This document shows, one piece after another, positions 1-7,725 of a DNA stretch of 50,770 nt. The notes beneath the pieces were generated by a model. That model was not told the DNA's origin and searched no databases. It worked only from the letters and a program-made list of their open reading frames with translations. The DNA is from Firm-04 sp045596625 (GTDB taxonomy: Bacteria > Bacillota > Clostridia > Oscillospirales > Ruminococcaceae): the NCBI GenBank assembly GCA_045596625.1, contig JAZOCU010000060.1, positions 1 through 50,770 of the forward strand, in the 5' to 3' direction. Each line of letters begins with the position of its first letter. Position 1 is the stretch's first letter. Both the position numbers and the translations under genes were made by a program.

Positions 1-372
1 GATCTTTTTCATTTCGCCTTCGAGTGCCTTCATGGTATCAGCAGTAAACGGCATTTCGGAATCGAAATCGTAATAGAAGCCACGTTCGATGGCAGGACCG
101 ATGGTAAGCTTTACATCGGGATACAGACGCTTCACAGCCTGAGCCAGCACATGTGCTGCAGTATGTTGGAATACATGCTTGCCATCCTCATCCTCAAAGG
201 TCAGCAAAGTAACCTCCGCATCGGCGGAAAGGGGCGTGGTCAGATCAGCAGGTACTCCGTTGATCTTAGCGGCAATCACATCTCTGGACAAAACGCCGGC
301 CTCTTTCGCAGCATCATAAACCGTAATTCCTGCAGTACCATCATAGCAGCCATTGGTAAATTGAATTTTCAT
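1..372 (-). CDS. thrS: Threonyl-tRNA synthetase, N-terminal part (cut by window edge)
   Basis: Threonyl-tRNA synthetase charges tRNA-Thr with threonine in the cytoplasm. Only the first ~124 codons are in the window; the gene runs off the left edge. The frame opens with MKIQFTNG and reads as a TGS domain (about residues 1-63), followed by the start of the second additional domain with HTAAHVLAQAV, which carries the zinc-binding editing-site histidines of the family, and then TIGPAIERGFYYDF. The ATG at 372 has AGGAGG five bases upstream (378-383). The gene follows a long leader with a T-box and a terminator, so it is very probably controlled by uncharged tRNA-Thr. The identification rests on motif recognition and is strong despite truncation. 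Confidence 0.95.
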   Translation of the reverse strand, partial: MKIQFTNGCYDGTAGITVYDAAKEAGVLSRDVIAAKINGVPADLTTPLSADAEVTLLTFEDEDGKHVFQHTAAHVLAQAVKRLYPDVKLTIGPAIERGFYYDFDSEMPFTADTMKALEGEMKKI

Positions 373-383
373 AGAATCCTCCT

Positions 384-620
384 GCAAAAAAAATCCCGTA
401 TCCAGAACAGTACAAAGCTGTTCGGGGTACGGGTTTGTTACAACACAAACACGCACGGTTCCACCCGAGCGTTTCCTCATTCCCAAAGGAGATTTTGCGG
501 CATAGGTGGTATCTGCAAGCGGTTCCGTCGAATACCTTTCAGCGTATGCAGTATTCTCTCTGTCAGACGGATGACGAATGAGACAAGTCCTTTGCTTATC
601 ATGCAAAAAGCCTTTGATTA
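384..620 (-). promoter_or_regulatory. T-box leader of thrS
   Basis: The transcribed leader (read on the minus strand) contains the T-box core GGGTGGAACCGTGCG at 466-452, preceded by the paired element TGAGG...CTC and followed by a terminator at 433-386. This is the hallmark order of a T-box riboswitch: stem I, antiterminator, terminator, then the synthetase gene. A GCTG apical motif lies in the 5' hairpin near 541-560, and a candidate threonine specifier codon ACC occurs in GATACCACC at about 505-513. Uncharged tRNA-Thr should stabilise the antiterminator. The exact stem I fold and which ACC is the specifier were not established. Confidence 0.88.
386..433 (-). terminator. Intrinsic terminator of the thrS T-box
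   Basis: On the minus strand a 16-base arm (433-418) pairs with 410-395 with two mismatches (CCCGTA..GAACAG type), loop of 7 bases, followed directly by eight T (393-386). It sits between the T-box and the thrS ribosome site, as expected for the attenuator hairpin. Confidence 0.85.
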
Positions 621-626
621 CTTCAT

Positions 627-656
627 ATTATACGACAAATCTCACGAAAAAGTCAA
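627..656 (-). promoter_or_regulatory. Promoter of thrS leader
   Basis: TTGACT (656-651), 18-base spacer, TATAAT (632-627). It lies directly upstream of the T-box leader and just past the stop codon of the neighbouring regulator gene, so thrS is transcribed from its own sigma-A type promoter. Confidence 0.8.
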
Positions 657-708
657 GGGGGTTCGATCGCGTCAGAATGACTTTCAGCAACCTGCACAAT
701 TCAACGCC

Positions 709-2946
709 TTACTGGTCGCTTTGCTGTTTACGTTTTCGATATTCCGTGGGAGTGATACCGACGATCTTTTTGAATTGATGCATAAAATGCACATAGTTGC
801 TGTAACCGCTTCGGTCAGCAATTTCCGTGATGGTCAATTCCGTACTGGAGAGCAAACGTTTGGAAAGCTCAATACGACTGTTGATGACATCCTGCGTAAA
901 GCTGATTCCGAAGCAGCGTGTATAGAGCTTTTGAAAATAACCGCGGCTGAGAATCAGATTCTGGCACATGGTATCAATGCTCCAGTCTTCTTGCGGATTG
1001 CTGTAAATACGCTCCCGAAGATCCACAAACTCTCTGTAATAAGGAGAAGACTTTTCACTTTGGCGCTGAGAACGATTCTCTTCCAGATGTGTTTGTACAT
1101 ATTCCACCACATCGTTCAGTGTGGTTTCGGGCATAAGATAATCACAGAATACACCAAAGCTTGCGGTAATCTTATATGGCTTCAGAGAGCTTTGATTGTA
1201 ATGCTCCAGATAGCCGGTAATTGCATTGATAATGCGGTTTGCGGAATCGATATCATAATCCTGATAACCGATGATGGAGAAACAGGCGTCTTCAATACGA
1301 GAACAGCGTTCATAAGTGGAGCAGCTATTATTTAGGGCATTGGCGAGAATCGTGATTGCACTGTCTCCCTCGCTGTGACCATAGGTTTCATTAATATGCC
1401 TAACGCCATCACATTGTGCAAAGAGCAGCAAAAATCTGCGATGTTCACGCTGTGCTGCATCAAAGCATTCGTTCAAAAATTTCAGATGTCCTTCTTTATT
1501 ATACAGTCCGGTCAGAGAATCACGGATCGAGGAAAGATAGATACGATTATTGAAGCGCTTCAGATAATTCTGCATTCGCACAAATTCCAAAGCAATACTC
1601 ACAGCTTGCAGCCATGAGCAATACAATGGATCATAAGAATCGGGCCGATCTCCGAAGCTGAGTACTGACAATCCAAAGAAACGATCATTATGATGCAGCG
1701 GTGTAAAATAATAGGCAGCGGGATGATCTCTGTCCTCAAAGAACATCGGCAGCATTTTAGAAGATTGAAAAGGCTTTGTCACAACAGCATTTTCCGTTTC
1801 ATTAAACATAAGCTTCAAAAGCATATGTTCCGGGAACCCGGTTTTGCGATATTCATCGGGATGCTCAACCGCACCGCCGCCTTCCCAATCCTCACACAGG
1901 CAGAGATAATATTCTTTGCAATTGCGGATCATATAAACGAAATTGCGCAAAACTTCCAGACATTCATCGAGGGTTTCTTTACCGGTCAGCCGAATTGCCA
2001 TATTGCTCATTCGATACAGGGTATCAAATTGATCTTTTTTGCTGTTTTCACGAAGTTGATGCTGCAAAAACTCAATATCATCATTGCAGGTGCAGCTTTT
2101 GCCGGTGATCAGTTCAATGCGTTCGGTGGGTACCAATTCACAAGTTTTTCCCGTAACGATTTCATAGAGCTTTGCAATACCGGATACACCCAAAGAAAAG
2201 TTTTTCCGTACATAGCTTGTAATGGATATTACCGTATGTTCATCGCCCAATGCAGCATCATACCCAACCACACTGATCTGTTCGGGAATGTGGATTCCGC
2301 CGTCAAGGAGCGTTTCACACAGAAATTTTGCCATGGGATCATTGCCGCAAACAACACCCTGCGGCAATGGACGTTCGCCATTGACCAGCGCACTGCCCAG
2401 TTCCTGCGCACTATGCTCCCAATAATCGCCGTAAACGATCTGATCGGGAGAAAAAGGCAGTCCATTCTGCTCCAATGCATCACGGAATCCCAGTGCTCGT
2501 TCTTCCGCAGTATAGTTATTCTGATATCCGGTCAGACATATCAAATCAGTCAAGCCATGATCTTTAATCAAATGCGTTGTCAGTGAGCACATAGCCGAGC
2601 GATCATCAGGCATGAAAAAAGGAAATGGAGAGGTTTCATCATCCACTACAAGAACCGGAATCTTATGTGCAATAAACAAGGCATCCAGAATTTTCCGCTG
2701 TTCGATCGAGTGAATGGAGTGCCGTGCATATAAAATGCCGTCCAGCATAGAGAAATTCATATAATTAAAAATATTGAATTCGGATTGCTGATACGCATCG
2801 ATCCGCATATGATTGACAGTGATAGAAAAGATCGCAAGATCGACATCAATTGAAAACGCTTGCGCAATTGCGCCCTTCAGCAAGCGTTTTTGAACAAGAT
2901 GTTCACTTTCAGCGATGACAACACCAAACAGCAAGCGTTTTTTCAT
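709..2946 (-). CDS. AraC-type regulator with LacI-like sensor and degenerate GGDEF domain
   Basis: A 745-residue cytoplasmic regulator. Domains in order: a LacI/periplasmic-binding-protein-like sensor (about residues 4-285; VVCGNDPMAKF and VVGYD are typical), a GAF-like middle region (about 305-455), a GGDEF-fold domain opened by DSLTGLYN (about 470-620), and a C-terminal AraC DNA-binding domain (about 645-745; ITEIADRSGY, FMHQFKKIVGITPTEYR). The GGDEF signature is replaced by EDACF, so cyclic-di-GMP synthesis is unlikely and the domain is probably structural. There is no N-terminal LacI helix-turn-helix and no membrane segment. The ATG at 2946 is chosen because GAGGGGG precedes it by 6-7 bases; a further in-frame ATG 12 codons upstream lacks such a site. 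The sensor suggests a sugar ligand; the target genes are not known, though glycosidase genes lie 4 kb away. Confidence 0.88.
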   Translation of the reverse strand: MKKRLLFGVVIAESEHLVQKRLLKGAIAQAFSIDVDLAIFSITVNHMRIDAYQQSEFNIFNYMNFSMLDGILYARHSIHSIEQRKILDALFIAHKIPVLVVDDETSPFPFFMPDDRSAMCSLTTHLIKDHGLTDLICLTGYQNNYTAEERALGFRDALEQNGLPFSPDQIVYGDYWEHSAQELGSALVNGERPLPQGVVCGNDPMAKFLCETLLDGGIHIPEQISVVGYDAALGDEHTVISITSYVRKNFSLGVSGIAKLYEIVTGKTCELVPTERIELITGKSCTCNDDIEFLQHQLRENSKKDQFDTLYRMSNMAIRLTGKETLDECLEVLRNFVYMIRNCKEYYLCLCEDWEGGGAVEHPDEYRKTGFPEHMLLKLMFNETENAVVTKPFQSSKMLPMFFEDRDHPAAYYFTPLHHNDRFFGLSVLSFGDRPDSYDPLYCSWLQAVSIALEFVRMQNYLKRFNNRIYLSSIRDSLTGLYNKEGHLKFLNECFDAAQREHRRFLLLFAQCDGVRHINETYGHSEGDSAITILANALNNSCSTYERCSRIEDACFSIIGYQDYDIDSANRIINAITGYLEHYNQSSLKPYKITASFGVFCDYLMPETTLNDVVEYVQTHLEENRSQRQSEKSSPYYREFVDLRERIYSNPQEDWSIDTMCQNLILSRGYFQKLYTRCFGISFTQDVINSRIELSKRLLSSTELTITEIADRSGYSNYVHFMHQFKKIVGITPTEYRKRKQQSDQ

Positions 2947-2998
2947 AGACAACCCCCTCAGGATGATAAAATTAAGATGCACATAAATTATCAGTATA

Positions 2999-3027
2999 AT
3001 ATTAACATATTTCGTTCAATCTGTCAA
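2999..3027 (-). promoter_or_regulatory. Promoter of the AraC-type regulator
   Basis: TTGACA (3027-3022), 17-base spacer, TAATAT (3004-2999), giving a leader of about 45 bases before the ATG at 2946. Confidence 0.7.
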
Positions 3028-3051
3028 GAGTGAAGCATTGCAATAAACAGA

Positions 3052-3078
3052 GAAGCCACAGTCCTATACTGTGGCTTC
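3052..3078 (-). terminator. Hairpin after the AI-2E-type permease gene
   Basis: A perfect 10-base-pair stem, GAAGCCACAG / CTGTGGCTTC (3052-3061 and 3069-3078) with a 7-base loop, lies ten bases after the permease stop codon. The minus-strand tail is TCTGTTTATTG, only moderately T-rich, so termination may be partial. Confidence 0.6.
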
Positions 3079-3087
3079 AAAAAATGA

Positions 3088-4419
3088 TCATTTCTTTTTT
3101 CGCTTTGCTCTGCGGGATTTTGTTTTATTCTGAACCGAAGCTTTGGGAGCTGTGTCAACAGGTGCATCGGGTGTCAGCAGATCTTCAACGACCGATTCCT
3201 CGCCATCCTGACCATAGGGAGAAGTACTCGCAGGAATAGGTTTAGGCGCAGATTCAGCTTGTATCGTATTTTCGTCACGGGCTTTGATACGATCGACTGC
3301 TTCTTTCAATAATGTGAAAAGGATTGCTGAAAGCGGAACAGCAATAAAGATACCGGTAATACCTCCAAAGCTGGTACCCAACAGTACTGCAATGAGCACT
3401 ACGAGCCCGGGGAGTCCCAACGAATCACCGACAACCTTTGGATAGATCAGCTGCCCCTCCAGCAGTTGAAGCACCAAAATGAAAACAATAAACCAGATGA
3501 CTTTTTCGGGAGAATCGACCCAGATGAGCAATACACCGATACCGCCGCCGATCCATGCACCGATGATAGGGATCAAAGCAGTAATGCCCGTCAGAACGCC
3601 AATTGTAGTTGCAAAGGGGAATTGACAAATCGTCAGACCAATGGTGCAGAGTACGCCGATAATGATGGCTTCAATAAACTGACCGGTCAGAAAGTTAGCG
3701 CAGGATACATTGGCAAGATGCAGAATACGGGCAGCAGAAGAGTGATATCTGCTTGGAAAGATCAATTTCGGCAGATATTCAATATATTGCTTTATCCGAT
3801 CTTTCTTTGCAAGAATATAGATCGCTATAATAATACCAATGATAAAGTTTGTGAAGCTTGAGAGCACCGAAGTCGTTGCAGTCATTGCATTGCCGAGTAC
3901 GGTTTCCAACTTACCATCCATAAAGGCAATAAGCCAGTTGGTAATTCTGTTCCAATCGAGCGTAAAGGCTTCCACCTGTGCCAAAATGGATTCGGAGATT
4001 CTCCATTCGGAAAGCTTTTTCAGCAGTGCAGGTTTGAACTGCACTGCAGCAGAAGGGATCCGTTCTATCAGTGTATTGACTGCGGTTGTAAGCTGAGGAA
4101 TGATCATAAATACGAGCAGCAATACGATCGTGACGACACAGAGTAAGGTGCATAACGCACATAATATCGAACAAAGTGTTTGTTTTCGTTTATCTTCAGA
4201 AGTTGCCAAATGCTTGAATAGCTTTCGTTTGAAGATGCCTGATAAGAGGTTGAGAATGAAAGCAATCACGATCCCGAAAAAGACAGGTTCCAGCATAGCC
4301 ATCAAGCCGAAGAAAATCTTTTTTACGACGTCAAAATGCTGTAACGCCATAAACAAGAGAATTGCATAAGTTACAAGAAGATAGATTTGTTTCTTTGATA
4401 AAACAGGTTTAGGGTTCAT
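3088..4419 (-). CDS. AI-2E family transporter (PerM/YdiK-type permease)
   Basis: A 443-residue polytopic membrane protein of the AI-2E transporter family (PF01594). About eight hydrophobic segments are visible, with the family pattern of two N-terminal helices, a variable middle part (about residues 100-180), and a conserved C-terminal helical bundle including ALIPIIGAWIGGG and LVVLIAVLLG. The C-terminus is a cytoplasmic basic tail (SRRAKRKKK). Members export small molecules or act in Na+/H+ exchange; the substrate here cannot be told. ATG 4419 is preferred over the ATG at 4425 because GGAGG is 8 bases from the former and only 2 from the latter. It begins 42 bases after ppk1 and is probably co-transcribed with it. 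Confidence 0.88.
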   Translation of the reverse strand: MNPKPVLSKKQIYLLVTYAILLFMALQHFDVVKKIFFGLMAMLEPVFFGIVIAFILNLLSGIFKRKLFKHLATSEDKRKQTLCSILCALCTLLCVVTIVLLLVFMIIPQLTTAVNTLIERIPSAAVQFKPALLKKLSEWRISESILAQVEAFTLDWNRITNWLIAFMDGKLETVLGNAMTATTSVLSSFTNFIIGIIIAIYILAKKDRIKQYIEYLPKLIFPSRYHSSAARILHLANVSCANFLTGQFIEAIIIGVLCTIGLTICQFPFATTIGVLTGITALIPIIGAWIGGGIGVLLIWVDSPEKVIWFIVFILVLQLLEGQLIYPKVVGDSLGLPGLVVLIAVLLGTSFGGITGIFIAVPLSAILFTLLKEAVDRIKARDENTIQAESAPKPIPASTSPYGQDGEESVVEDLLTPDAPVDTAPKASVQNKTKSRRAKRKKK

Positions 4420-4461
4420 GAACATAGCCTCCGTAAGTAACTAGCGAAAATGGAACACATG

Positions 4462-6504
4462 TCAATGAAGATCACTTGAAGCAGGGTATGCGTTTCGATG
4501 GAGCAGTGTCTGAGAATCAACTGCATCGGGGTTCGATGAGGGCAGAACATAATCGCCGTCAGATTGACGGATCCTCGCCTTAACAGGATCATGAAATTGC
4601 AGCTGAAAATCAGAGACAAGCCGCTCTTTCAGTACAGGATCCAGAACCGGTGCACAAATTTCCACACGACGCATAGTATTGCGAGGCATGAAATCGGCGG
4701 AACCGAGATAGACTTGCAAACGATCCTTGGTACCAAAGAGATAGACTCTGGCGTGTTCAAGATATCTGCCGATAATACTACGCACAGCAATCTGCTCGGT
4801 CTGTTCCGGTACACCGGGAATCAGACAGCAGATGCCACGAATCAGCAATTCAATTTTAACACCGGCACAAGAAGCCTCGATCAGCTTTTTCATGATGACT
4901 TTATCGCACAGTCCATTTAGGCGCAGACCGATATACGCATCATTTCCAAGCATCGCTTGTTCGATCTCGGCATCCATAGCCTCCAACACACGAGATTGCA
5001 AGCCATAAGGTGCGACGAATAGCAGATCCTGCGGCTGAGGCAAGGTCTGCTCTCTGAGCGCAGAGAATACATTGGCGGCCTCCTCGCCGATTTTAGGATT
5101 TGCTGTCATCAGACAGTAATCCGTATACAAGGAAGCGGTTTTTTCATTATAGTTTCCGGTTCCGATCTGTGTGAAGCGCTCAATTTTCCCACGCATTTTA
5201 CGTTCGATTAACAAAAGCTTGGAATGGACCTTATAGCCTTCCGGTCCAAAGAGCACATGAACACCGGCATGTTCAAGCGTTTTGGCCCATTGTATATTGG
5301 CTTCTTCATCAAAGCGGGCACGCAGCTCGGTGAGTGCAGTCACTTGCTTACCATGTCCGGCAGCTTCACATAAGGAAGCAATGACGCGGCTGTCTCTTGC
5401 CATGCGATAAAGTGTGATTTGAATACTAACCACAGCAGGATCATCCGCAGCTTCTTCCAGCAATCGCAAAAAGCTTCTGATACTTTCATATGGATAATGG
5501 AGCAGCAGATCTTGCTTGCGGATTTGTGAAAACATAGAGCGCTTTGGATTTACCGCAGCAGAAAGTTGAGGTACTAAGCGCTCATATTGAAGCTGCGGCA
5601 AAGGCAGGAGATCATTGCATTGGAATGCAAAAGAGAGATCCAGTGGCGCCTTTGCGTAAAATATCTGATTTTGTTTGAGGTGTAATTGTTTGCAAAGAAA
5701 ATGCAGCGCCGGTTCGCAGAAGGTTTCGGAAAGCTCCATACGTATCACAGGAAGACGCTTTCTCATTTGCAGAAGCGTTTCCATATCGGTAAGCGAATCG
5801 TCAGTGCGCAGATTGCCCAGAGCCTCCGGTTCTAAATTGGCTGAACGGGTCATCCGCATGATTGTACGGTCAATGACGATCGAGTTCCGGAACAGCGTAT
5901 GAGCATAAGCTAACACGACATCTTCAGCAAGAATGAAACGACCGCTGCCTAAGCGAATGATTCGGGGATATTGATCGGTGATCGGTACAATTCCCATGCG
6001 CACACCGGATTTTGATTCCAGATGCAAAACAACATATAAAGTACGGTCACGAAAAAAGGGAATCGGTTTTCCTTTATCAGCGATAAGAGGCATGGCAATC
6101 GGGCGGATTTCACGTTTGAACCATTCCGAAAGCAATGTCAGTTCAGAAGCGGATGCAGACTGCATTGTGATCTGTTCCAAGCCGTGCTCCCGCAGCTCAC
6201 TCATGATCTCATGATAGGCGGCATCGCGGGCAGGTGACAGAGTGCGAACTTCATCATATACCGCCTGAAGAATCTGTTTGGGGGTCATTCCAGTAAGCGG
6301 ATCTTCGTCCTTGGGCTTTTGCTTTTTCTTTTTCAACAGCTTTGCCACACGAACACGAAAAAATTCATCCAGATTGCTCTGAAAAATCGCCGTGAATCCT
6401 AATCGTTCCAGCAGAGGAACCTGCTTGGATTGTGCTTCTTCCAAAACGCGTTGATTAAACCGCAGCCAGGAAAGCTCTCTGTTTTCCATTGCCGGATATT
6501 CCAT
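4462..6504 (-). CDS. ppk1: Polyphosphate kinase 1
   Basis: Makes polyphosphate from the terminal phosphate of ATP, reversibly. The 680-residue protein has the usual PPK1 length and order: an N-terminal helical domain starting ENRELSWLRFNQRVLEEA, then the middle domain, then two phospholipase-D-like catalytic domains. The sequence GYKVHSKLLLI carries the histidine expected to be phosphorylated, and IGTGNYNEKTA and YLGSADFMPRN are typical of the C-terminal domains. ATG 6504 is chosen for GGAG eight bases upstream; a frame extension of 15 codons upstream has no ribosome site. A promoter lies at 6551-6579 and the permease gene follows after 42 bases. PPK1 is usually tied to phosphate storage and stress; linkage to the permease is suggestive only. 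Confidence 0.95.
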   Translation of the reverse strand: MEYPAMENRELSWLRFNQRVLEEAQSKQVPLLERLGFTAIFQSNLDEFFRVRVAKLLKKKKQKPKDEDPLTGMTPKQILQAVYDEVRTLSPARDAAYHEIMSELREHGLEQITMQSASASELTLLSEWFKREIRPIAMPLIADKGKPIPFFRDRTLYVVLHLESKSGVRMGIVPITDQYPRIIRLGSGRFILAEDVVLAYAHTLFRNSIVIDRTIMRMTRSANLEPEALGNLRTDDSLTDMETLLQMRKRLPVIRMELSETFCEPALHFLCKQLHLKQNQIFYAKAPLDLSFAFQCNDLLPLPQLQYERLVPQLSAAVNPKRSMFSQIRKQDLLLHYPYESIRSFLRLLEEAADDPAVVSIQITLYRMARDSRVIASLCEAAGHGKQVTALTELRARFDEEANIQWAKTLEHAGVHVLFGPEGYKVHSKLLLIERKMRGKIERFTQIGTGNYNEKTASLYTDYCLMTANPKIGEEAANVFSALREQTLPQPQDLLFVAPYGLQSRVLEAMDAEIEQAMLGNDAYIGLRLNGLCDKVIMKKLIEASCAGVKIELLIRGICCLIPGVPEQTEQIAVRSIIGRYLEHARVYLFGTKDRLQVYLGSADFMPRNTMRRVEICAPVLDPVLKERLVSDFQLQFHDPVKARIRQSDGDYVLPSSNPDAVDSQTLLHRNAYPASSDLH

Positions 6505-6550
6505 GCTGACTGCTCCTTTCAATAAACATAATTCAAAGTGTTTATCCAAT

Positions 6551-6579
6551 ATTATACACCGTTTTTGTCAAAAGGTCAA
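6551..6579 (-). promoter_or_regulatory. Promoter of ppk1
   Basis: TTGACC (6579-6574), 17-base spacer ending in TG, TATAAT (6556-6551); an extended -10 promoter about 47 bases upstream of the ppk1 start. Confidence 0.75.
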
Positions 6580-6604
6580 GACTCCTTGGTGGAAAACAAA
6601 GAAA

Positions 6605-6634
6605 AAGCGGTATGATTGCAACATCATACCGCTT
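6605..6634 (-). terminator. Terminator after the GH130 gene
   Basis: A 12-base-pair perfect stem, AAGCGGTATGAT / ATCATACCGCTT (6605-6616, 6623-6634), six-base loop. On the minus strand the second arm runs into TTTTTCTTTGTTTT, a good intrinsic terminator closing the glycosidase cluster. Confidence 0.85.
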
Positions 6635-6650
6635 AAAGAATACATATACA

Positions 6651-7646
6651 TCAGATCTGGGAATTGGCATCGAGCCATTCCATCACATCATCCACTGTAG
6701 TAAAGCAGAGTCCGGTAACGGTATCAGCACAGCCATAGTAAATCGCAATACGACCGGTGTCAGCATCAACAAGATTTGCACAAGGGAAGGTGACATTCGG
6801 TACATCTCCAACGCATTCATAGGGCATTTGAGGGCTGAGCAGATAATCTCTGCCGCGCTTGAGAACCTTCCAAGGCTCATCTTTATCCAGCAAAGCTGCA
6901 GAGAAGCTATATACATAGCCATTGCAGGAGGTCAATACACCGTGATAGAAGATCAGCCAGCCACGATCTGTTTCGATTGGAATGGGGCCTGCGCCGATTT
7001 TTGTGGATTCCCAACCCATAGAGGGTCCCATCATATGGCGATGTTTGCCCCAATAGGTGAGATCAGGAGACTGGGAGACATAAATATCACCGAATGGAGT
7101 ATGTCCGCTGTCAGAAGGACGGCTCATCATCATGTAGTTGCCGTTGATACGGCGAGGGAACAAAACACCATTGCGATTAAAGGGGAGATAGGCGTTTTCC
7201 ATCTGATGGAAAGTCTTGAAATCAAAGGTATATGCAAGACCGATCGTAGGCTTCCAGCCATAGGCATTACACCAAGTAATATAATAACGATCTTCAATGA
7301 ATGCTACACGGGGATCATAGCCATATTGAAACTCAGCCATCTCGGGAATATCCGTTTCAAAATGGATGCGTTCCGGATTGATATCCCAGTGCAGACCATC
7401 TTTGGAAAAGCCGGCATGGATCTGCATATTGCGGGCACGATCATCGACACGGAATACGCCTGCAAAGCCACCCTCATAAGGAACGACAGCACTATTGAAT
7501 ACACTATTGGATCTTGGGAAAATATTGCGCTGAATAACAGGATTTTGTGCATAGCGCCAGATGACGTCCGGGCAATCGGCCGGTTTTTCCTGCCAAGGAA
7601 GATTGGGGATCGAAACGCCATTCAAGATTTTGGTTTTCATTTTCAT
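6651..7646 (-). CDS. GH130 beta-1,4-mannooligosaccharide phosphorylase
   Basis: A 331-residue five-bladed beta-propeller enzyme of glycoside hydrolase family 130. The start (KILNGVSIPNLPWQ) and the whole length resemble the Ruminococcus albus mannooligosaccharide phosphorylase RaMP2. Conserved features include RVDDRA, GYDPRVAFIEDRYYITW with the aspartate used as proton donor in the family, and GAGPIPIETDRGWL..YHG. It should phosphorolyse mannooligosaccharides to mannose 1-phosphate. There is no signal peptide, so it works in the cytoplasm on imported oligomers. ATG 7646 has AGG five bases upstream; ATG 7640 is a possible alternative. It has its own promoter and a strong terminator but also lies 79 bases downstream of the GH26 mannanase gene, which fits a mannan pathway. 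Confidence 0.93.
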   Translation of the reverse strand: MKMKTKILNGVSIPNLPWQEKPADCPDVIWRYAQNPVIQRNIFPRSNSVFNSAVVPYEGGFAGVFRVDDRARNMQIHAGFSKDGLHWDINPERIHFETDIPEMAEFQYGYDPRVAFIEDRYYITWCNAYGWKPTIGLAYTFDFKTFHQMENAYLPFNRNGVLFPRRINGNYMMMSRPSDSGHTPFGDIYVSQSPDLTYWGKHRHMMGPSMGWESTKIGAGPIPIETDRGWLIFYHGVLTSCNGYVYSFSAALLDKDEPWKVLKRGRDYLLSPQMPYECVGDVPNVTFPCANLVDADTGRIAIYYGCADTVTGLCFTTVDDVMEWLDANSQI

Positions 7647-7663
7647 TTTGACCTGCCTTTCTC

Positions 7664-7681
7664 TCCGGATATGTTTCCGGA
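7664..7681. promoter_or_regulatory. Possible operator: paired TCCGGA palindromes in the GH130 leader
   Basis: Two copies of the palindrome TCCGGA (7664-7669 and 7676-7681), six bases apart, lie between the GH130 promoter and its ribosome site. They could be an operator for a sugar regulator or a small hairpin in the transcript. Function is inferred only from position and symmetry. Confidence 0.35.
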
Positions 7682-7692
7682 ACTTATTGTTA

Positions 7693-7721
7693 ATTATAAC
7701 ACAAGTTCAAGAGTTTAGCAA
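7693..7721 (-). promoter_or_regulatory. Promoter of GH130 gene
   Basis: TTGCTA (7721-7716), 17-base spacer, TATAAT (7698-7693), located in the 79-base gap after the GH26 gene. Confidence 0.65.
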
Positions 7722-7725
7722 GGGA

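Noticed and set aside
6612..7718. A 368-codon open frame antisense to the GH130 gene
   Set aside because: The GH130 product is recognised over its full length; the antisense frame crosses the terminator and promoter of that gene.
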